A DNA stretch of 64,000 nucleotides from Synaphobranchus kaupii (taxonomy: Eukaryota; Chordata; Actinopteri; Anguilliformes; Synaphobranchidae). The DNA is taken from assembly GCA_029718625.1 (NCBI GenBank), contig CM056383.1, positions 69,555,893-69,619,892 on the forward strand, given 5' to 3'. The notes under the pieces were generated by a model, which saw nothing but the letters and a program-made list of their open reading frames with translations, was not told the origin of the DNA and did not search any database. Shown here in pieces: positions 59,401 through 64,000 of the stretch. Each line of letters starts with the position of its first letter. Position 1 is the first letter of the stretch. The translations under genes and the position numbers were made by a program.

Positions 59401-60873
59401 TTCCCTGTCAAAGGAAGGGGATTTCTTCTAACTTCTTTACACTTACAGGTAAAATGTTTGCGTTATGTACAAATCTTATGCGGTGTGATAAACGTGTTTA
59501 TGAAGCGCCTGTAAAATGACTGTCAGGAGAACAGGAAAAAAGGTATTACCTTACCTAAAAAATGCATTCGCCACCTGGGTGGGGGAACTGTGCTTATGGG
59601 ACAAAGTACGCTGTTATGCAAGCGAGGAAAATTTAATAACTAAAATGGCCGATGCACAACTTGGACTTTATACCTCTTGCCCTTGGCCGTGGGGTTGGAA
59701 TCTTGGAGTCAGCCCAGAAAGAGGAAGTAGAGGCGTGACCCTATTGAGCACCGTGATAAAACCTTTATAACTGGGTCACTGGCCCTGCACAGATTGCATC
59801 ATACTGTTCCTCATCAACCACATCACAACATGACTTCCCCGAGCTTCAGACCACCAGCTCTGTACTACAGCTCACATGAACCACGTCACCGTGTGCAAAG
59901 TATCATTACCAACCCACACAATTCCAATCAGTCTCCAATGAACTGCATTGATAACATGTATAAGCAGCCTTGCTGTGCGCATGCTTCATTTAAAATCTGA
60001 CAAAGATGGGGGCATTTACAAGCCCCTAGGGGGTTATTTCTATTACCTGTGCATTTATTTCTTACTACTGTGCATTTTAAATGCTTGCCATGGTAATATT
60101 TTGCACGAAACAAGCAAAACCTTGACAAAGAACCACACTGGCCTAATTAAAAATTAACCAAATATTTGTAAAAAGTGTCGGTAGGTGTGTAATGGATAAA
60201 CGTAAAACTGCCTCTGCATTTCCTGTAGTGACAGGATCTCACTGGTGGCCACTGTGTTGCTGGAAATGGATGAAGCCATCAGTGACTCTACTGGTGGCTT
60301 TGACATAATAGGCTCATCAGCCATAGTCTTCCTCAGATAACACAATCAGATTGTGATCGATCCAGTCAGGGGATCATCCAGGATATTACCAAATACCCTA
60401 TTCCGTATCTAATAATGTGAATCACGCTTAAATGTCATTTCCTTTTTCGAAGGTGCCTGTTGCAAATTTAAAAAATTCCCACAGTCCTCTGGCGTAATTC
60501 AACCCCCCTTTGTTCCGACTACTCTGTCACTTCCTGCCTCTGTCACCATGGATACGCTAGGTTATAGACCTTGGCCCCTCTGTCGTCCTGCATGACTGAT
60601 GTCGTCTGACAGGTTTGCTCTGTTGTTCTGGCTGATCCTTGCAGCTGCCATAGGGTAGCCATTTTACCCACCGCCCCCCCCCCCCCCATGTGTGCAGTAT
60701 GAAGACTTAAGACCGTGTTCATGTCTGACAGCCTAGCAGTATGGCTTCTTCTATGTTAGGTGTCCAGAGAATGCAAATATTATCAATAAATCACAAGCCA
60801 TTTTTGTTGAGACATAAGGCACAGTGTCACTCAAGTTGCTCCATTACCTGAGATGGAACACAGTGAGGTCTCA

Positions 60874-60879
<6 letters not shown>

Positions 60880-60904
<25 letters not shown>

Positions 60905-61100
60905 ACATAATGCATGCACACACATACGCACAGGTGTATATGCATGCACTCCTGCACTCAGACATGAAGGCACACACAAACATATAAACACACAGGCACA
61001 TACAAACACACACAAACATACAGGCACACACAAACATATAAACACACAGGCACATACAATCACACACACAAACACACAGGCACACACAATCACACGCACA
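60880..61100. repeat. CA-rich microsatellite cluster
   Basis: (CA)n followed by repeated acacaggcacacacaaacat and ataaacacacaggcacata units. Confidence 0.93.
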
Positions 61101-61740
61101 GACTCCTCTTTCTCCTTGTCGTTCCTCATATATCTCTCTATTCTAAGTCACTATCTTTGTTACAGAACCACGGACTGTAAAACCCCCGTTTTGATCTTTT
61201 GACCACCGGACTTGCGAGGCTCAGGTTCTGCAGAGCCTGCTTCCAGCCCATGGCTGTTATTTATCAGGAAAGAAAAGGGAGAAAGAGACAGATGGAGAGC
61301 GGTGGGAACGGTTCGCTCCTGTCGTTCCAGGCTAATGAAATGACTGAATCCACTGTCCAGAGTGTAGACAATAGATTTCACTTTCAGCTAATTTCACTAG
61401 AAGGCCCCCGTTGGGAATGCTGCAGAGAGCATGCAAAGCAGATCCCACTGCCAGGGGACTCGTCATCGCCGCAGTGACCGGGAATGGCCTCATCCCGCCC
61501 CGACTCCAATCCACCGCACTCCAGAAGAACTCTAAGGAGCTGCCTGCGCTCTCACAACATTAGTCCAGGGTTGAGGCAATGTTTTCATCTCAACCATAAT
61601 TTTTTGTGGTGTCATTATGACACTACATTTCATTTCCTGCAATGGTGTCAGAGAAGGAAAGGAGGGATGACCAGGAAGAGGAGTGTTTGAGGAATACAAA
61701 CAGAATGATTAATACTGATTGAATGCATTTCTCAAGTTAA

Positions 61741-62161
61741 AGGTTGTATCAGCGATTTTGGGTCGAAACATAAATGATCACATTCATCTGATTTTTCCTC
61801 ACGATCCGCTAGCTGCCCGCCCCATAAGCAGGCCGTCAAAAAAACGCGTCTCTGTAGGCAGCCTATGCTCCGAGATCGTACACAAAAACAAATGGTACTA
61901 CCAACCACTCAAAACCAAAATAAACAGTATTCCAACCAATCACAATGATCTGCACAAACGCTAATACTCTTATCTCGCTGAAATCTTGACGGATTTACAA
62001 ACGGTTTGGTTTCTTACAAACGTTATTAACGTGGTTATAATTCTGGATGCTTGAACACTATTTTTTAAAACATAACATAATTGGCTCTGAGCTGGAGCTG
62101 GCTCTGTTTGTTTGGGATTTCGCTTCAGAAGTTACATCACCCAAAATCGCTGATACAACCT
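61741..62161. mobile_element. MITE with perfect 23-bp inverted ends and TTAA flanks
   Basis: The left end aggttgtatcagcgattttg plus ggt is exactly complementary to the right end ending cgctgatacaacct. TTAA is present on both sides (61737-61740 and 62162-62165). TTAA duplications point to a piggyBac or Kolobok type; the AGG terminus does not decide. At 421 bp it has no transposase. The perfect ends suggest a fairly young copy. Confidence 0.93.
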
Positions 62162-62166
62162 TTAAG

Positions 62167-62276
62167 CATCCATCCATCCATTCATTATCTAAACTTCTTA
62201 TTCCTGGTCAAGGTCACGGGGGGGGGGGCTAGGGTGGGCTGCAGCCTATCCATCCAGCATCCATTGGGCAAGAGGC
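62167..62276 (+). repeat. Older interspersed repeat, cut by the LTR element
   Basis: catccatccatccattcatt followed by tatctaaacttcttattcctggtcaaggtcacggg and ccagcatccattgggcaagaggc is a repeat form I recall as very common in fish genomes. It breaks off where the LTR begins; the remainder is expected on the far side of the insertion, outside the window. Confidence 0.7.
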
Positions 62277-62954
62277 TGTAACGTTCCGTTCCCGTCCTGT
62301 CCGTTTTCCATGTTTTCCTTGTTTCCTTCCGTGTCATGTTGGATCCCTTGTCCGTGTTTCCCTCCTGGCTGTGGACTGGGCGTCTCCCTCGGGTACTTTT
62401 GGTTTCATTTTCCACTTTAGCTTCCGCCTATCACTCGCCCCTCTCGTTACTCACATTCCTCACTGCTGTGCTTCGGCAATCACTCCTGATTTAACATCAC
62501 ACCTGTTTCTCGTTTTCTCCTTCACTTCCTGCACCATTTAAACCCCTGGCTGGCTGCTATTCAGCGCCAGTTCGTTGACTAACCTACCGTGTTTGTTTCG
62601 TATCCCGTTTCTGGTCCAGTGTTTGTGAGCCTGCTGGTTCATACCTGTTCGCCTGGTTTCCTGACTGGTAGCTATCTCTGCTAATCTTTCGCTGCTGCAT
62701 GCATTTACCTGTTTCCCTTCAAAACCTCCAGACGCCGCAGTTCCAGTCTTCCCGCAGCTGTGTTTGTCCTCCCCGTGTTACGTACCTCCCGTACTCGTGT
62801 TGCGGTACCAGGACCTCTGCATGCCAGCCGGCTTACGCCAGTATTGCCCGAGCTACGCCGCACCTTCCAACTCGGCGGTGCATTCACCAGCTACAGTCCT
62901 GTCACAACACCCTGCCTTTAACCTCTGCTTTCTGCCCGGTTACTCAAGCTACCC

Positions 62955-63380
62955 GGTCCAGTTTCCAGTCCTGTTCCAGCCCAGTTCCGATCCAGTTTCC
63001 AGTCCAGCTCCAGTCCAGTTTCCAGTCCAGTTCCAGTCCAGTTCCGGTGTTTTAGACACCTCCGTTCAAGTCCAGTTCCAGCTTGGAACAAGTTCCGTGC
63101 CGTCCCCTGTGTTCCTGAGTGGACCTTCCGGTCCAGCTTCCAGTCCAGTTCCAGTCCAGGTCCGGTGTTTCATACACCTCCGTTCAAGTCCAGTTCCGGC
63201 TTGGAACAAGTTCCGTGCCGTTCCCGTTTCCTGAGTGGACCTCCCGGTCCAGTTTCCAGTCCAGTTCTGATCCAGTTTCCAGTCCAGTTCCAGTCCAGTT
63301 CCAGTCCAGTTCCGGTGTTTTAGACACCTCCGTTCAAGTCCAGTTCCGGCTTGGAACAGTTCCGTGTTTCTTCAAGTCCA
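62955..63380. repeat. Tandem repeats inside the LTR
   Basis: Short ccagttccagt repeats nested in three units of about 118 and 150 bp starting at 63043, 63161 and 63311. Each has gttcaagtccagttcc followed by ggcttggaaca. Possibly an enhancer-like array, since LTR tandem repeats often are. Confidence 0.85.
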
Positions 63381-63477
63381 GCTCCGGCTTGGAGCAGTCC
63401 TCAGTTGGACGCTATCCTGTGTTAACTAACTAACCTGTTTTGCTCCCGTGTACAGCTTTGGGACCACCCCAACGCTT

Positions 63478-63483
63478 AATAAA
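63478..63483 (+). promoter_or_regulatory. LTR polyadenylation signal
   Basis: AATAAA located 67 nt before the LTR end, a usual position for R-region 3' processing in LTR elements. Confidence 0.75.
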
Positions 63484-63569
63484 GTTCCACTTTCTGTAAT
63501 CTGTCTCCTGGTCGTTGCACTTGGGTTCGTCCCGTATCAGGATCGTAACAGAACGAACTGGCCAACAAT

Positions 63570-64000
63570 ATGGACCCAGCCGATCTGGAACAGATTCGCC
63601 ACGCCTTCTCCTGCCAAACTGCGATCAGCGACCAACAGGGTCGCCGTTTGGATGATGTGCTGGAAGTAGTTAGGGGCATCACGGAGCAAGTATCCCAACT
63701 TTCGCTCCACCAACCGCTACTACGGATTCCAGCCAACCCTACTCCTTCCTCTCCCGAACCCCATCCGGAGGCACCGGCTCCCACTTCCAGCCGTGAGCCC
63801 CGTGTACAACACCCCGAGTTATATCGCGGGGGGTTGGGGAGATGTCGGGAATTTCTACTTAAATGTGACATAGTGTTTCGGATGCAGCCCTCCTCCTTCG
63901 CCTCTGACTCCAGCAAGATCGCGTTCATTATGAGCAGCCTGGGAGGGAGCGCCCTGGAGTGGGCTACATCCATCTGGGACAGCCAGGCTCCGTTATGCAG
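63570..64000 (+). CDS. gag of Ty3/Gypsy-type LTR retrotransposon, 5' part
   Basis: Open frame of 143 codons from ATG (63570) to the window edge, with no stop, starting 20 nt after the LTR. The N-terminus (MDPADLEQIRHAF) resembles gag starts of fish Ty3/Gypsy elements, and a coiled-coil-like stretch then a Pro/Ser-rich hinge follow. The last third holds a capsid-type region with ELYRGGLGRCREFLLKCD and SLGGSALEWATSIWD, the pattern of the Sushi/RTL (PEG10-related) gag family. Gag builds the intracellular particle that packages the element's RNA. The frame looks undamaged as far as visible; pol would follow outside the window. This is a retrotransposon gene, not a host gene. Confidence 0.88.
   Translation, partial: MDPADLEQIRHAFSCQTAISDQQGRRLDDVLEVVRGITEQVSQLSLHQPLLRIPANPTPSSPEPHPEAPAPTSSREPRVQHPELYRGGLGRCREFLLKCDIVFRMQPSSFASDSSKIAFIMSSLGGSALEWATSIWDSQAPLC

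Larger units (their letters stand above)
62277..63550 (+). mobile_element. 5' LTR of a Ty3/Gypsy-type retrotransposon
   Basis: Starts TGTAACGTTC and ends GATCGTAACA, i.e. TG…CA with imperfect inverted tips, 1274 bp. A TATA-like atttaaa is at 62536-62542 and a poly(A) signal AATAAA at 63478-63483. Its centre (about 62955-63380) is a cagtccagttc-type repeat arranged in three longer units that begin tccggtgtttta. The second LTR and target duplication lie beyond 64000, so the boundary is inferred from the tips and the gag start 20 nt later. Confidence 0.82.

Noticed and set aside
60154..60345. Possible exon or small protein around the cctgtag acceptor-like site
   Set aside because: The plus-strand reading stops soon, has no donor in phase with pard3b, and neither strand shows a known domain.

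Overview
The window looks like nuclear DNA of a ray-finned fish. It holds six exons, on the + strand, of a vertebrate PAR-3 family polarity gene, separated by introns full of fish-type transposon remnants, dinucleotide repeats and minisatellites. The species cannot be named from this sequence. Two runs of exactly 500 N (20588-21087 and 50758-51257) are scaffold gaps of nominal size.

The only host gene I can support is pard3b (PARD3B, also called PAR3L). Six exons (29688-29779, 35571-35657, 40579-40704, 41421-41857, 45745-45884, 47874-48002) have GT-AG boundaries and matching phases. Joined they give 1011 nt, or 337 codons, with no stop. They encode the end of the N-terminal linker, PDZ1, a proline/arginine-rich inter-PDZ linker and PDZ2. 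The N-terminal oligomerisation domain, PDZ3 and the C-terminus are not seen, so the gene runs out of the window on both sides.

1-29687 is probably one long upstream intron (or introns). It carries CpG-dense patches, minisatellites, two inverted arrays of one minisatellite unit (13931-14562 and 18006-18484) and several short DNA transposons. 29780-48002 is the exon-bearing part. Several splice sites there are hemmed in by simple repeats: a (GT)n tract just after the first donor, a (TG)17-T4 tract in place of a normal polypyrimidine tract before exon 3, poly-C runs next to exons 4, 5 and 6, and a 34-bp minisatellite reaching the branch-point zone of exon 6. 48003-64000 is the start of the next intron, with a long CT-rich tract, a G-rich tract, microsatellites and transposons.

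At the right edge an LTR retrotransposon begins (62277 to beyond 64000). It has a complete 5' LTR and the intact start of a Ty3/Gypsy-type gag frame, and it is inserted in an older interspersed repeat beside a TTAA-flanked MITE. Non-autonomous hAT-like, piggyBac-like and Tc1-like elements are recognisable elsewhere from terminal inverted repeats, several with matching target-site duplications. No tRNA, rRNA or CRISPR was seen. I found no self-evident new multi-gene system. The most unusual signal is the repeat-controlled-looking splicing layout of pard3b, above all the CFTR-like (TG)mTn acceptor of an in-frame PDZ1 exon.
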